Of a stretch of 64,000 nt of DNA, positions 51,331 through 62,137 are shown in pieces. The DNA lies in assembly GCF_012935715.1 (NCBI RefSeq), contig NZ_CP052860.1, positions 5,704,001 through 5,768,000 of the forward strand, read 5' to 3'. The position numbers were made by a program, and so were the translations under genes. Numbering within the stretch: the stretch's first letter is position 1; every line of letters starts with the position of its first letter. The notes below the pieces were generated by a model, which saw only the letters and a program-made list of their open reading frames with translations, was not told where the DNA came from and searched no databases. The DNA comes from Pseudomonas sp. ADAK13 (GTDB lineage: Bacteria; Pseudomonadota; Gammaproteobacteria; Pseudomonadales; Pseudomonadaceae).

Positions 51331-51346
51331 TTGAACGTGTGTTCAA
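51331..51346. promoter_or_regulatory. TetR-type operator between tetR and the deacylase gene
   Basis: TTGAACGTGTGTTCAA has perfect 6-bp arms TTGAAC/GTTCAA. It lies 22 bases before the tetR start and 38 bases before the deacylase start, directly upstream of an AT-rich TATATAC. The twin copy at 45321-45336 supports a shared repressor. Confidence 0.7.
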
Positions 51347-51383
51347 TATATACCCACAGCTCCAACAAGAGGAGGGCAGCGGC

Positions 51384-52379
51384 ATGGCAAAAGACCTTTC
51401 GTGGCAAGTCCCGGGCGATTCGGGGAACACCCTGCACATCGGCGCCTGGCGCTTTGAGGGGGATGGCAGCGGCCCGCGGGTGCACCTGCAAGCCGGCGTG
51501 CACGCCGATGAAATCGCCGGGATGCTGGTGTTGCACCAACTGCTGCCACGTTTACAGGCGTGCCAGGACCAGGGGCGGCTCAAGGGCACGGTGACGGTGG
51601 TGCCCCAGGCCAACCCGTTCGGCATTGGCCAGTTTCGCCAGGGGCGGTTGCTGGGGCGCTTTCATGAAGCCACCGGGCAGAATTTTAACCGGGCGTTCGA
51701 TCATTCATTGGCGATGGAGCGCCCGGCCAGCAACCTGGCGCAATGGCAGAAAAGCCTGGTGCAACTGGCGGCCGATGCCGAGTTGGTGCTGGACCTGCAC
51801 ACGGATGATGAAGCGCTGCCGTACCTGTATATCCACCGCAGCTTTTGGCCCGAGGGCCGGGCATTGGCGGCGGCGTTGCAGGTGGACGTGGTGATTGTCT
51901 GGGACGAGGGCGGGGACGGGTCGTTTGAGGAAACCATCATCAATCACGCCAACCCGCGAATGGCAGCGACCATTGAATTGCGCGGGCAGGCGGATGTGTG
52001 TGACGCCCTGGCCGGGCAGGATGGCGATGGTATCTGGGCCTGGCTCTGTGCAAACGGGGTGATCGACGAAGCCCCGGCGATTGCCGATTGGCAGGGGCAG
52101 GTGGTGGACATGGGGTGCATGGAGACCATTCTGGCGCCGTGCCCCGGGGTGTTGGTGTTTGAAAAACGCCTCGGTGAACAGGTCGAGGAGGGCGAGCGGT
52201 TTGCACGGATTATCCGGCGGCCCGGGGATCCGGGGTCTGAAGTGGTGCTGCATGCGGCGCAAACCGGGCGCATGGTGACCGGGCATCGGGAGCGCCTGGT
52301 GTCGCAGGGTTCGGTGGTGGCCAAGTTTACCGGTTCGCGGTTGTCTGACAGCTACAGCGGTGGGGTGTTGGATCCTTAG
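51384..52379 (+). CDS. Succinylglutamate desuccinylase/aspartoacylase-family deacylase
   Basis: A 331-residue zinc hydrolase of the AstE/AspA family. The HxxE zinc motif is GVHADEIAG and the third histidine is in LDLHTDDE, followed by the usual C-terminal beta domain (PGVLVFEKRLGEQVEEGERFARI). Known relatives remove acyl groups from N-acyl amino acids or N-acetyl-diaminobutyrate, as in ectoine catabolism (DoeB/EutE). ATG at 51384 has AGGAGGG upstream. Together with the TetR-linked ABC importer and aminotransferase it suggests use of an N-acylated amino acid. The specific substrate is inference. Confidence 0.88.
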   Translation: MAKDLSWQVPGDSGNTLHIGAWRFEGDGSGPRVHLQAGVHADEIAGMLVLHQLLPRLQACQDQGRLKGTVTVVPQANPFGIGQFRQGRLLGRFHEATGQNFNRAFDHSLAMERPASNLAQWQKSLVQLAADAELVLDLHTDDEALPYLYIHRSFWPEGRALAAALQVDVVIVWDEGGDGSFEETIINHANPRMAATIELRGQADVCDALAGQDGDGIWAWLCANGVIDEAPAIADWQGQVVDMGCMETILAPCPGVLVFEKRLGEQVEEGERFARIIRRPGDPGSEVVLHAAQTGRMVTGHRERLVSQGSVVAKFTGSRLSDSYSGGVLDP

Positions 52380-52385
52380 TAGAGG

Positions 52386-53218
52386 TGTACATATCCGTTT
52401 TTTTGTGATGGCTTCGATGGGTTCCGCTCTTACAGCGGCTCACTTTTGAACAGCGCAAAAGTAAGCAAAACGCTCTTGCCCCACCACTCGGCACCTCGCT
52501 TGGGCTCGGTGTGCCCTCACTCCGGTACTACTGCGCGGGCCGCCGCGACGGGGCGTCCCTGCCCCGTCGCGGCTAAACCGGCGTCCTGCCGGTTTACCCG
52601 CTCCGTACTACCTGCGTTCGGCCAGCGTGGTTTAACGGGGCGCCTAAGATCAAGATCAAAAGCAGATCAAGAACACAGCGGCCTACAGGCCGGCTTGAGT
52701 GGTGTGAAGCAAAGGCAAGATCAAAATCTAAAGCGAGCACGATCCACTGTAGGAGCTGGCTTGCCGGCGATGGCATCAACTGGGTGTACCTGAAAAACCG
52801 AGGTGTCTGCATCGCAGGCAAGCCAGCTCCCACAGAAAAGCAGAGCCGCAGCAGTTTCAGATTTGGTTTTCGCTTTGGCTTTCGCTTTTGATTTGGCTTC
52901 TACCACTCAAGCCGGCCGGTAGGCCGCTGTGCTCTTGCTTTTGATCTTGATCTGGCTCTGACTGCCCCAATAAGCCCGAGGCCGAACGCAGGGATTGAGG
53001 AGCGGGTAAACCGGCAGGACGCCGGTTTAGCCGCGACGGGGCAGGGACGCCCCGTCGCGGCGGCCCGCGGAGCAATGCCGGAGTGAGGGAACACCGAGCC
53101 TAGGCGAGGTGCCGACAGGCGGGGCAGAGCCCTTTGCTTACTTTGGGGCTTTTCCAAAGTGAGTCGCTGTAAGAGCGAAACCATAGGAGGCCGTTACCGC
53201 AGCAACGGATATGTACCC
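52386..53218. repeat. Large interrupted palindrome with a REP pair at its centre
   Basis: No gene is seen in this 848-base gap. The left arm (about 52386-52747) and right arm (about 52835-53218) are imperfect inverted copies. Matching landmarks from outside in are GTACATATCCGTT, CGCTCTTACAGCG, CGGCACCTCGC, CTCACTCCGG, CCGCGACGGGGCGTCCCTG, TAAACCGGCGTCCTGCCGG and GGCCGGCTTGAGTGGT. Small gaps and substitutions separate the arms. Such long intergenic repeats occur in fluorescent pseudomonads, but I cannot give this family a name. Confidence 0.85.
52748..52834. repeat. REP pair at the centre of the large palindrome
   Basis: Inverted units TGTAGGAGCTGGCTTGCC and GGCAAGCCAGCTCCCACA form the tip of the larger structure. 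They are the same family as the pair at 35714. Confidence 0.85.
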
Positions 53219-53227
53219 AAAACCACC

Positions 53228-53932
53228 TCACCACCCCAACGACTCAAACAACCCAGGCACCCCCTCCAGCGTCGGCAAAATCGCATCCGGCCGGTAGTCG
53301 GGCAGCAATGTGCGACCCGTTCCCCGGTCGATCCACACACAGCGAAACCCGATATCCCGGGCCGCCGCGTGATCCAGATGCGGGCTGGCGCAAATATGCA
53401 CCACCTCCTCAAGACTCACCCCCAACTGCGCATGGGCATGGTCAAACAACCGCCGATCCGGCTTGTAGGCCCCGGCCTGCTGGGCTGTGATCACCCGGTC
53501 AATGGTCCCGCCCAGTTGGGCAACGTTGCCGGCAATCACATCGTCATCCGTGTTGGAGACGATGCACAGCTTGTAGCCCATGGCCTTCAGCTGCTTGAGC
53601 GTCCGGACCACCTCGGGGAACGGCGGCATCGCACTGATACGGTCCGTCAGGATCGCAGCGTCGTGCGCATCGGCTGGCAAACCCAACTCCTGCAGCGCCT
53701 GCCGTAACCCAAGCCCCGCCAACGTCCGAAAGCTGCGATGCGGCGGCGTTTGCTCCAGCGCATGTTCATGGCGGTCATACACGCTGATCAACGTCTCGGT
53801 ATCGACCCTGTGCGCCCCCTTGGCGGTGAGAATCTCGTCGATCGCCGCACGCAAGCCTTCATCCCACTGGATCAACGTGCCGTAGCAGTCAAAGGTCAGC
53901 CAGAGCGGGCGAGGGGAGTGTTCAAGGGACAT
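53228..53932 (-). CDS. HAD-superfamily hydrolase, haloacid dehalogenase type II-like
   Basis: A 234-residue hydrolase. The nucleophile motif is FDCYGTL (first Asp), motif II is CIVSNTDDD and the C-terminal acidic region is HICASPHLDHAAARDIGF. These match the type II haloacid-dehalogenase subgroup, although many members are phosphatases. ATG at 53932 is preceded by AGG; the extension upstream is not supported. It is divergent from a LysR gene that may regulate it. Confidence 0.87.
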   Translation of the reverse strand: MSLEHSPRPLWLTFDCYGTLIQWDEGLRAAIDEILTAKGAHRVDTETLISVYDRHEHALEQTPPHRSFRTLAGLGLRQALQELGLPADAHDAAILTDRISAMPPFPEVVRTLKQLKAMGYKLCIVSNTDDDVIAGNVAQLGGTIDRVITAQQAGAYKPDRRLFDHAHAQLGVSLEEVVHICASPHLDHAAARDIGFRCVWIDRGTGRTLLPDYRPDAILPTLEGVPGLFESLGW

Positions 53933-54046
53933 GGGGCACCTGTTCAGGGAAGTCAGTGATGACTGAAGCATAGGAACAGTACCCGTCAGTTGGAAATTAA
54001 ATTACCCTCTTCAGCTCAGTTGAATTATCGATATGAAGGTCGCGCC

Positions 54047-54907
54047 ATGTTTGATCTCGAACTGCTGCACACCCTGGTCTGCGTCGTGGATGAAGGCAGC
54101 TTCACCCGCGCTGCCGAGCGCGTGCACCGCACTCAGTCCACGGTCAGCCAGCAGATTCGCAAGCTCGAAGAAAGCGCCGGGCAGACGCTGTTGGTGCGCG
54201 ACCGCTCCGGGCAACAGGTCAGCCCCACCGAGCAGGGCGAGTTGCTCACCCACTACGCACGCCGGTTGCTGAACCTGTCCCGGGAAGCGCGGGACGCCCT
54301 GAGCACCGAAGCCAGCGTGGTGCCGGTGCGCCTGGGCGTGCCGGAAGATTTCGACGCCGTGCGCATGGCCTCGATGCTCAGCGGGTTTGTGCGGGCGCGT
54401 CCCGAAGCGCGGCTGGAAACCGTCAGCGGCATGAGCACCGATCTGCGCCGGCAACTGGACGCCGGCGAAATCGACATCGCCCTGGTCAAGCGTGAAACCG
54501 GCAGCGGCGACTGTCACGCCAGTTGGCCCGAGCCGCTGGTGTGGGTGAGCGGGCAAGGCCAGGACCTTGACCTCGAGACCCTGCCACTGGCGCTGTTCCC
54601 CCAAGGCTGCATCTACCGCCAACGTGCCACCCGTGCCTTGGACAAGGCCCGGCGCAGTTGGCGGGTGGCGTTCGGCAGCCACAGCCTGACCGGGATTCAG
54701 GCGGCGGTGACCTCCGGTTTGGGGCTGAGCATTTTGCCGGTCAGCGCCGTGCTCGCCAGCCACCGCGTCTGTACCGAACTGCCGCCGGTGCCGCCCTCGG
54801 AACTGGCACTGGTCAGTGGCGCCGAACGCCTGGGCCCGACGCACCAAGGCCTGATCGAATTCCTGCGGGAAGAGATTTCACTGCCACACACTGGTGCATC
54901 TTATTGA
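54047..54907 (+). CDS. LysR-family transcriptional regulator
   Basis: A 286-residue regulator with the winged helix at residues 1-60 (LELLHTLVCVVDEGSFTRAAERVHRTQSTVSQQIRKLE) and a co-inducer domain. It resembles the ArgP/iciA-like and nac-like groups only in general. ATG at 54047 gives a normal N terminus. It is divergent from the HAD gene, with 114 bases between the starts. Confidence 0.92.
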   Translation: MFDLELLHTLVCVVDEGSFTRAAERVHRTQSTVSQQIRKLEESAGQTLLVRDRSGQQVSPTEQGELLTHYARRLLNLSREARDALSTEASVVPVRLGVPEDFDAVRMASMLSGFVRARPEARLETVSGMSTDLRRQLDAGEIDIALVKRETGSGDCHASWPEPLVWVSGQGQDLDLETLPLALFPQGCIYRQRATRALDKARRSWRVAFGSHSLTGIQAAVTSGLGLSILPVSAVLASHRVCTELPPVPPSELALVSGAERLGPTHQGLIEFLREEISLPHTGASY

Positions 54908-54921
54908 TTGCATGCAACTTT

Positions 54922-54960
54922 TTGTGGCGAGGGAGCGTGCTCCCGTTGGGCTGCGCGGCA
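54922..54960. repeat. Single REP unit
   Basis: TTGTGGCGAGGGAGCGTGCTCCCG is a lone REP unit of the GTGGCGAGGGAGC family directly after the LysR gene. No inverted partner follows. An AT-rich stretch with a GGCAATTA motif leads to the chemoreceptor gene. Confidence 0.7.
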
Positions 54961-55050
54961 GGCCCAGCACCCTAATAAATAGCAGGCTAGCTAATTGGCG
55001 TGTTAATTGCCTTGAATTATGGCAATTAGACATCACTCCCGGAGTCCGCC

Positions 55051-57201
55051 ATGAGCAGCCTGTCGAGCAGCACGATGCAGTTATCTTCCGCCGAAAAAAG
55101 CTGGCTGCCCTGGTGGGGCAAGACCGGCAAGTTCGCCATGGGCTGGTCCTGCCGCCTCAACCGCAGCGTGTACCCGGTGATGGAGCAAACCTTCGAGGCC
55201 ATCGCCGAAACCCGGGTCAAGCTTTTGCAAACCTGGACCCGGGAACAGTGGGAACACCTCAGCGAACTGGCCAGCGTGCTCACCCGCGACTCCGTGCTCA
55301 CCGACAACAGCCTGTTGCTGGACAAACTGCAGCAGGCTGGCGACTTCTCCGAACTGTTTATCGTCGACCTCAAGGGCGAGGTGCTGACCACCACCTGGAA
55401 CCCGTCCGCTCACCGCACCCTGAACCATCAAGCCCTGGCCGCCGGTCTCAAGGCACCGTTCCTTCATGGCCCCTACAGCGACCCGCTGACCTTGCAGATC
55501 GGCCCTTCGTCCTCGCGTTTCCATGACGAAGTGACCCTGATGTTCTACCAACCGCTGACCCGTGAGGGCAGGGTGCTTGGCTGCCTGTGCGGGCGAGTGC
55601 CCAACGACATCCTCGGGGATTTGATCCAGCGCGAGGCCGGGCATATTTTCCCGGAGTCCGGCGACAACTACCTGTTCATGGTGCAATCGCGCTTCGACCC
55701 GGCGCTTCAACCCGGTATCGCATTGTCCCGTTCGCGCTTCGAGGACGGCGCCTTCACCCACGGCGAAAACCTCAAGAGTGGCGTGCACACGCCTTGGAAG
55801 ACCGTGCAGATCCAGCGCCACACCGAACTGGAATTGCGCTTTATCGACCCGGCCACCCAACAACTGCACCCCGGTGTACGCGAGACCATTCGCAAAGGCT
55901 CGAACCTGTTTGTCACCTATCCCGGCTACTCCGACTACCGCCACATCCCGGTGGTGGGCAAGGGCGTGACCTTTGAACTGCCGGGCTCGCCGGACCGCTG
56001 GGGCATGATGTGCGAGGCCGACCTGGAAGAGGTCTACCGCCGGCGCTCCCTGAGCCACGGCTTGATGAAACCTTACCTGGCGACCATGGCCGGTCTGTTT
56101 GCCTGCAATTTCCTGGTCCGCCACTACAGCGGCTTGCCCGCCGCCTGGACCGATGCGTGCGAAGTATTGAGCATGGTCGTGGCGGCCATGCTGTTCAGCC
56201 GCCTGGGGCCCAAGCGCCTGGCCGCACGCCTGAATGAAATGACCGAAGTGATCCGCACCATCGCCGAGGGCGAAGGCAACCTGCGCCAGCGCCTGGACAG
56301 CGGGCGCATGGTCAACGACGAAACAGGCGACATGAGCCGCTGGATCAACAGTTTTATCGACCGCCTGGATTCGGTGGTCGGCCAAGTGGTCAAAGCCAGC
56401 CACAGCGTCGGCAACACCAATCAGTTGATGCTGGGCCGCAGCGAGGCGGCCGGGTTGATGTCCCATGAAGTGGCCGACGCCACCCACCGCATGATGATCA
56501 TCGTTGAAGAGCAACTGGGGGAAATCCAGCAAGCCTCGGTGAGCGCCGAGCAAATGAAGCAGGCCATGGACGAGGTGGTCAGCCGCGCCCGCGAGCAATT
56601 CCTCGCGGTGCAGGTCGGCACCCAGTCGATTCGCGATGTGGTGCAGCGCTCCTCCGAAAGCGTGCAACTGCTGGACAGCCGCATGGCGCAGATCAGCAAC
56701 ATCACCGGGTTGATCAGCGACATCACCAACCAGACCAACCTGCTGGCCCTGAACGCGGCGATTGAGGCGGCCCGTGCCGGCGAGCATGGCCGCGGTTTTG
56801 CGGTAGTGGCCGACGAAGTTCGCACCTTGGCGTCGCGCACCTCCAAGGCCGCCGAAGACATTCGCCAGATGGTCGAAGGCTTGCAGAGCGAGACTCGCAA
56901 AGCCGTAGGCTTCATGGAAAACGGCGTAACCAATGTCGACAGCAGCCTGCGCCTGGCCGAGGATGCGTCGTCAGAAAACGTGCACCTGCACCAGGCGGTG
57001 GAGAGCATGTTCAGCATCATCCAGCAGCTCAACGCCCGCAGCCTCGACTATGGCAAGACCATCAAGCAGGTCAGCCACTCTTCGGAGCAGATGCGCCTGA
57101 CCGTGGGGGTGTTGCAGACCAGCGCGGAAACCGTGCGGGTGAATGCCAACAAGTTGCAGAAGCTGGTGGGGTTGTTCGAGGTCAGTGGGGCTGCGGCCTG
57201 A
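55051..57201 (+). CDS. Methyl-accepting chemotaxis protein
   Basis: A 716-residue chemoreceptor. The signalling tip is intact ([24 protein letters not shown]), with the long helical hairpin around it. Unusually, no hydrophobic segment is seen near the N terminus. Two membrane segments lie mid-protein (about residues 341-357 and 371-388), followed by a HAMP-like region. The first 330 residues, Cache-like in style, would then be cytoplasmic rather than periplasmic. The 3' end overlaps the convergent EAL gene by 20 bases. Ligand unknown. Confidence 0.9.
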   Translation: MSSLSSSTMQLSSAEKSWLPWWGKTGKFAMGWSCRLNRSVYPVMEQTFEAIAETRVKLLQTWTREQWEHLSELASVLTRDSVLTDNSLLLDKLQQAGDFSELFIVDLKGEVLTTTWNPSAHRTLNHQALAAGLKAPFLHGPYSDPLTLQIGPSSSRFHDEVTLMFYQPLTREGRVLGCLCGRVPNDILGDLIQREAGHIFPESGDNYLFMVQSRFDPALQPGIALSRSRFEDGAFTHGENLKSGVHTPWKTVQIQRHTELELRFIDPATQQLHPGVRETIRKGSNLFVTYPGYSDYRHIPVVGKGVTFELPGSPDRWGMMCEADLEEVYRRRSLSHGLMKPYLATMAGLFACNFLVRHYSGLPAAWTDACEVLSMVVAAMLFSRLGPKRLAARLNEMTEVIRTIAEGEGNLRQRLDSGRMVNDETGDMSRWINSFIDRLDSVVGQVVKASHSVGNTNQLMLGRSEAAGLMSHEVADATHRMMIIVEEQLGEIQQASVSAEQMKQAMDEVVSRAREQFLAVQVGTQSIRDVVQRSSESVQLLDSRMAQISNITGLISDITNQTNLLALNAAIEAARAGEHGRGFAVVADEVRTLASRTSKAAEDIRQMVEGLQSETRKAVGFMENGVTNVDSSLRLAEDASSENVHLHQAVESMFSIIQQLNARSLDYGKTIKQVSHSSEQMRLTVGVLQTSAETVRVNANKLQKLVGLFEVSGAAA

Positions 57202-58450
57202 CCAGGCCACGTTTCTCCAGCAACAGGCGCTCCAGCTCCTGCATCGGCAACGGCCGGCTGAACAGATAGCCCTGGATCTGATCGCAGCCGGCTTCCCGCA
57301 GGAACTCCAGTTGCGCCTGGGTTTCCACGCCCTCGGCGACCACTCGCAGATTCAGGCTATGGGCCAGTTCGATGATGGTGCGGGTGATCGCCGCGTCCTG
57401 GGGGTTGCTGGTGACTTCGCGGATAAACGCGATATCGATTTTCAGCGTATCAATCGGAAACCGCCGCAAGTAAGCCAGGCTTGAATAACCGGTGCCGAAG
57501 TCATCGATGGAAATCTTTACCCCCATCGCCCGCAGCCGGTGCAGGCTGGCGATGGTGTGCTCAGTGTTTTCCATCAGCGAGCCTTCGGTGATCTCAACCT
57601 CCAGCCAATGCGGTTCTACGTTAACCCTGGCGAGGGACTGGGTGATGTCGGCAATCAAGTCACCTTCGATCAATTGATGCCCCGACACGTTGACCGACAC
57701 TTCGACGGCACCCACCGCACTGGATTGCCACTCGGCGATCTGGCGACACACGTTGTCGATCACCCAGCGACCGAGCACCACGATCAACCCCAGGCTCTCC
57801 AGGATCGGAATGAATACCGCCGGAGACACCGCGCCATAACCGGGCCGGTCCCAGCGCAGCAACGCTTCAAGGGCACATACCTGACCGCCGGCCAGCTCGA
57901 CCTTGGGCTGGTAGTGCAGTACGAATTCTTCACGTTCGACGGCCAGGCCCAGGGCTTTTTCCAGCTCCAGGCGAGCCAGGTCTCGGATGTTCAACCGGGC
58001 GGCGGCATGCTGGTGATGTTGCAGTTGCTGCTCCAGCATCAGGCTGTGATTTTTCAGCCGGTCGCCATGGGCCTTGAGCCGCAGCAGGTTACGCACCCGC
58101 AACCACAACTCGACCCGTTCCACCGGCTTGCTGATGAACTCTTCGGCACCGTTTTCCAGTCCGCTCAGGCGGGCGCTGGGCTCACTCAGGGCCGAGAGCA
58201 TGATGATCGGGATGTTCGCGGTGGTCGGGTCCTGCTTGAGCTGGTTGGCCACTTCGTAGCCGTCCATGCCGGGCATCATGATGTCCAGCAGGATCAAGTC
58301 CGGCGGCTGTCGCGCCACCAGTTGCAAGGCTTCTTCACCACTGGCGGCGCTCAAGGTCTGGTAACCCTCGTGGCGCAGCAGGGTTTCCAGCAGCTTGCGC
58401 ACCTGGATTTCATCATCAACGATCAACAGCGTTGCGGGTTGGCTGGCCAT
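57182..58450 (-). CDS. Response regulator with EAL phosphodiesterase domain
   Basis: A 422-residue protein with an N-terminal receiver (VDDE; Asp in [10 protein letters not shown]; Lys in ISKPVE) and a C-terminal EAL domain. The catalytic motifs are complete: [37 protein letters not shown] and QGYLFSRP. An active cyclic-di-GMP phosphodiesterase is predicted. It follows the single-receiver gene by nine bases and should be the output of the kinase encoded at 58828. Confidence 0.93.
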   Translation of the reverse strand: MASQPATLLIVDDEIQVRKLLETLLRHEGYQTLSAASGEEALQLVARQPPDLILLDIMMPGMDGYEVANQLKQDPTTANIPIIMLSALSEPSARLSGLENGAEEFISKPVERVELWLRVRNLLRLKAHGDRLKNHSLMLEQQLQHHQHAAARLNIRDLARLELEKALGLAVEREEFVLHYQPKVELAGGQVCALEALLRWDRPGYGAVSPAVFIPILESLGLIVVLGRWVIDNVCRQIAEWQSSAVGAVEVSVNVSGHQLIEGDLIADITQSLARVNVEPHWLEVEITEGSLMENTEHTIASLHRLRAMGVKISIDDFGTGYSSLAYLRRFPIDTLKIDIAFIREVTSNPQDAAITRTIIELAHSLNLRVVAEGVETQAQLEFLREAGCDQIQGYLFSRPLPMQELERLLLEKRGLVRPQPH

Positions 58451-58459
58451 GGAGAGGAC

Positions 58460-58827
58460 TCACGTCAGAGGAGTAATGTTTTGTTGCAGCAGCGTGTCGA
58501 TCACCTGGTACAGCTCTTTGTAGCGCAGCGGCTTGATGATGTAGGCGTCGCAGCCGGCCCGCAGGGTTTTATCGCGGTCTTCCTTCATGGCCATGGCGGT
58601 CAGGGCGATCACCGGGATGTGCGCGGTGTGCGGGTCCTGCTTGAGCAACGACGTGGCTGCCAGGCCGTCCATGCCGGGCAACTGAATGTCCATCAGGATC
58701 AGCGCCGGTTGTTTTTCCCGGGCCAGGGTCAGCCCGGTCTCGGCATCGGCGGCCCACAACACGCTGTGGCCGGCGTTCACCAGCAGCAGGCGGGCGAGGC
58801 GCATATTCGCCTCGTTGTCTTCCACGA

Positions 58828-58843
<16 letters not shown>
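58460..58843 (-). CDS. Single-domain response regulator (CheY-like)
   Basis: A 127-residue receiver with EDNE, phosphoryl Asp in LILMDIQLPGMDG and Lys in IIKPLRY. It has no output domain, as in stand-alone relays. It starts 16 bases inside the end of the histidine kinase gene. In such kinase-receiver-EAL sets it may pass or compete for phosphoryl groups. Confidence 0.92.
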
Positions 58844-60183
<1,340 letters not shown>

Positions 60184-60458
60184 CGCAGGGCATTCCGTGA
60201 ACTTCAGGCCCGACACCGCCGAAGGCCGTGCCGCAGAGCATGCTCACAGAAGATCGCACGGGTGCGATGAGGAGGAGATGAGGTCTTTTGACAATAGCAG
60301 ACATTGTGGCGATTTGATGGCTGAAAACATCCCCCCGGAAGCTTTCAGCCCTCAAATGAATAGATTCAGCTCAATACCGCACACTGTGAGCGCAGAAACA
60401 ACGCCGTGGCCTGCAGATAGTGGTCAGGCGTTAACCAAATGAAGGTTTATTCATCTGA

Positions 60459-60470
60459 TGAAACGTTTAA
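60459..60470. promoter_or_regulatory. Candidate LacI-family operator
   Basis: TGAAACGTTTAA is close to the general LacI-family box with a central CG (TGAAACGTTTCA). It lies 135 bases before the sugar ABC ATPase gene. Confidence 0.4.
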
Positions 60471-60487
60471 TCAATCGATAAAAGGCC

Positions 60488-60505
60488 TACGCAAGCGCTT
60501 GCGTA
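60488..60505. promoter_or_regulatory. 18-bp perfect palindrome before the sugar ABC operon
   Basis: TACGCAAGCGCTTGCGTA is fully self-complementary and resembles operators of LacI-type sugar regulators. It lies 99 bases before the ATG at 60605. A cognate regulator gene may lie beyond the window end. Confidence 0.6.
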
Positions 60506-60604
60506 AACAAATGTATCTGATTAGAGTCGGCAGCAATCAGGTCTGCCGATGGCTGTCATCGGCACACGCTTGAACACAAAAATAATAAAACCAGGAGCTC
60601 AGTC

Positions 60605-62137
60605 ATGAGCCTTGACCCCTTGCTTGAAATGCAGGGCATCAGCAAGACCTTCAATGGCCTGCGGGTGCTCAAGAACGTCAGCCTGAAAGTCTATCCCGGT
60701 GAAATTCACGCCTTGATGGGTGAGAACGGCGCCGGCAAATCGACGTTGATGAAGATCCTCTCCGGTGCCTACCAGGCCGATGACGGCGGCACCATCCGCA
60801 TCGATGGCCAACCCGTCGCCAGTTACAACCCAGCCTCCGCCAAAGCCCTCGGCATTGCCGTGATCTACCAGGAACTCAGCCTGTGCCCGAACCTCACGGT
60901 GGCCGAGAACATCTACCTGGGCCGTGAACTGCGCCGTGGCTGGACCATCGACCGCAAGGGCATGGAAGCCGGGGTGGCCGAGGTGCTGGCAAGGCTTGGT
61001 GCAGAATTCACACCCAGCACCCGCGTCGCCAGCCTGTCCATCGCCGAGCGCCAACTGGTGGAAATCGCCCGGGCCCTGCATGCCCACGCGAAAATCCTGG
61101 TGATGGACGAGCCCACCACGCCGCTTTCATCCCGAGAGACCGACCGCCTGTTCGCGCTGATCAAACAGCTGCGCAGCCAGGGCCTGGCGATCATCTACAT
61201 CAGCCACCGCATGGCCGAAATCTATGAGCTGTCGGACCGGGTTTCGGTGCTGCGGGACGGCGAGTACGTCGGCGAACTGGCGCGGGACGTGCTGTCGGCC
61301 GAGGTGCTGGTAAAGATGATGGTGGGCCGCGACCTTTCCGGTTTCTACAAGAAAGAACATGCCGCCTACGACCCGGGCCAGGTGGTGATGCGCGTACGTG
61401 ACATGGCCGACGGCAAGCGCGTGCGCCACTGCAGCTTCGACTTGCACGCCGGTGAAGTGTTGGGCATCGCCGGGCTGGTGGGCGCTGGCCGTACCGAGCT
61501 GGCGCGACTGATCTTTGCGGCCGACCCACGTACCTCCGGCACCCTTGAGGTGGTCGGCAAGACCGTGACCCAGTTGCGCAACCCGGCGGACGCGATTCGG
61601 GCCGGCGTGGTGTACCTCACCGAAGACCGCAAGGCCCAGGGCCTGTTTCTCGACATGAGCGTGGCCGACAACATCAACGTGTGCGCCTGTGTGCCGGATG
61701 CCCATGCCGGCGGTGTGCTCGACCGTGGCCACGGTGCGCAGCGGGCACGTGATGCAATCAAGTCGCTGTCGATCCGCGTGGCGTCGGGCAAGGTAAACGT
61801 CGGGGCGTTGTCCGGCGGCAACCAGCAGAAGGTGCTGTTGGCGCGGCTGCTGGAGGTCAAGCCCCATGTGCTGATCCTCGACGAACCTACACGGGGCGTA
61901 GACATCGGTTCCAAATCCGAGATCTACCGCATCATCAATCAACTGGCCAAGGCCGGCGTGGGCATCGTGGTGATCTCCAGCGAGCTGCCGGAAATCATCG
62001 GCACCTGCGACCGCGTGCTGATCATGCGCGAAGGGCAACTGGTGGCCGAAGTGGGCGGGGCATCCGGACTGGATATTTCCCAGGAGGCGATTATCGACCT
62101 CGCCACCGGCAGCGAGCAGGTGGCGGCCCATGGCTAA
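60605..62137 (+). CDS. Sugar ABC transporter ATPase (RbsA-like)
   Basis: A 510-residue protein with two fused nucleotide-binding domains. The first has Walker A GENGAGKS and a DEPTTPLS Walker B region. The second has the degenerate GLVGAGRTE loop and [15 protein letters not shown], as is normal for RbsA/MglA/XylG. It energises uptake of a monosaccharide or polyol. AGGAG lies before the ATG. It overlaps the permease gene by eight bases. Ribose is a possible substrate but is not shown by the sequence. Confidence 0.94.
   Translation: MSLDPLLEMQGISKTFNGLRVLKNVSLKVYPGEIHALMGENGAGKSTLMKILSGAYQADDGGTIRIDGQPVASYNPASAKALGIAVIYQELSLCPNLTVAENIYLGRELRRGWTIDRKGMEAGVAEVLARLGAEFTPSTRVASLSIAERQLVEIARALHAHAKILVMDEPTTPLSSRETDRLFALIKQLRSQGLAIIYISHRMAEIYELSDRVSVLRDGEYVGELARDVLSAEVLVKMMVGRDLSGFYKKEHAAYDPGQVVMRVRDMADGKRVRHCSFDLHAGEVLGIAGLVGAGRTELARLIFAADPRTSGTLEVVGKTVTQLRNPADAIRAGVVYLTEDRKAQGLFLDMSVADNINVCACVPDAHAGGVLDRGHGAQRARDAIKSLSIRVASGKVNVGALSGGNQQKVLLARLLEVKPHVLILDEPTRGVDIGSKSEIYRIINQLAKAGVGIVVISSELPEIIGTCDRVLIMREGQLVAEVGGASGLDISQEAIIDLATGSEQVAAHG

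Larger units (their letters stand above)
60184..60604. promoter_or_regulatory. Divergent control region of the kinase and sugar-transport operons
   Basis: No gene is seen in these 421 bases. The right half is AT-richer and carries two palindromes likely to serve the sugar operon (60459-60470 and 60488-60505) plus TTCATC-T-GATGAA at 60450-60462. The left half should contain the kinase promoter, which I cannot define. Confidence 0.5.

Noticed and set aside
52446-53184. Several 60- to 115-codon frames within the large palindrome
   Set aside because: They occur in mirror-image pairs because the DNA is inverted, and none has a good ribosome site.
52386-53218. Insertion sequence or CRISPR array
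   Set aside because: No transposase frame, no short direct target duplications that I could see, and no regularly spaced direct repeats; the structure is an inverted repeat.
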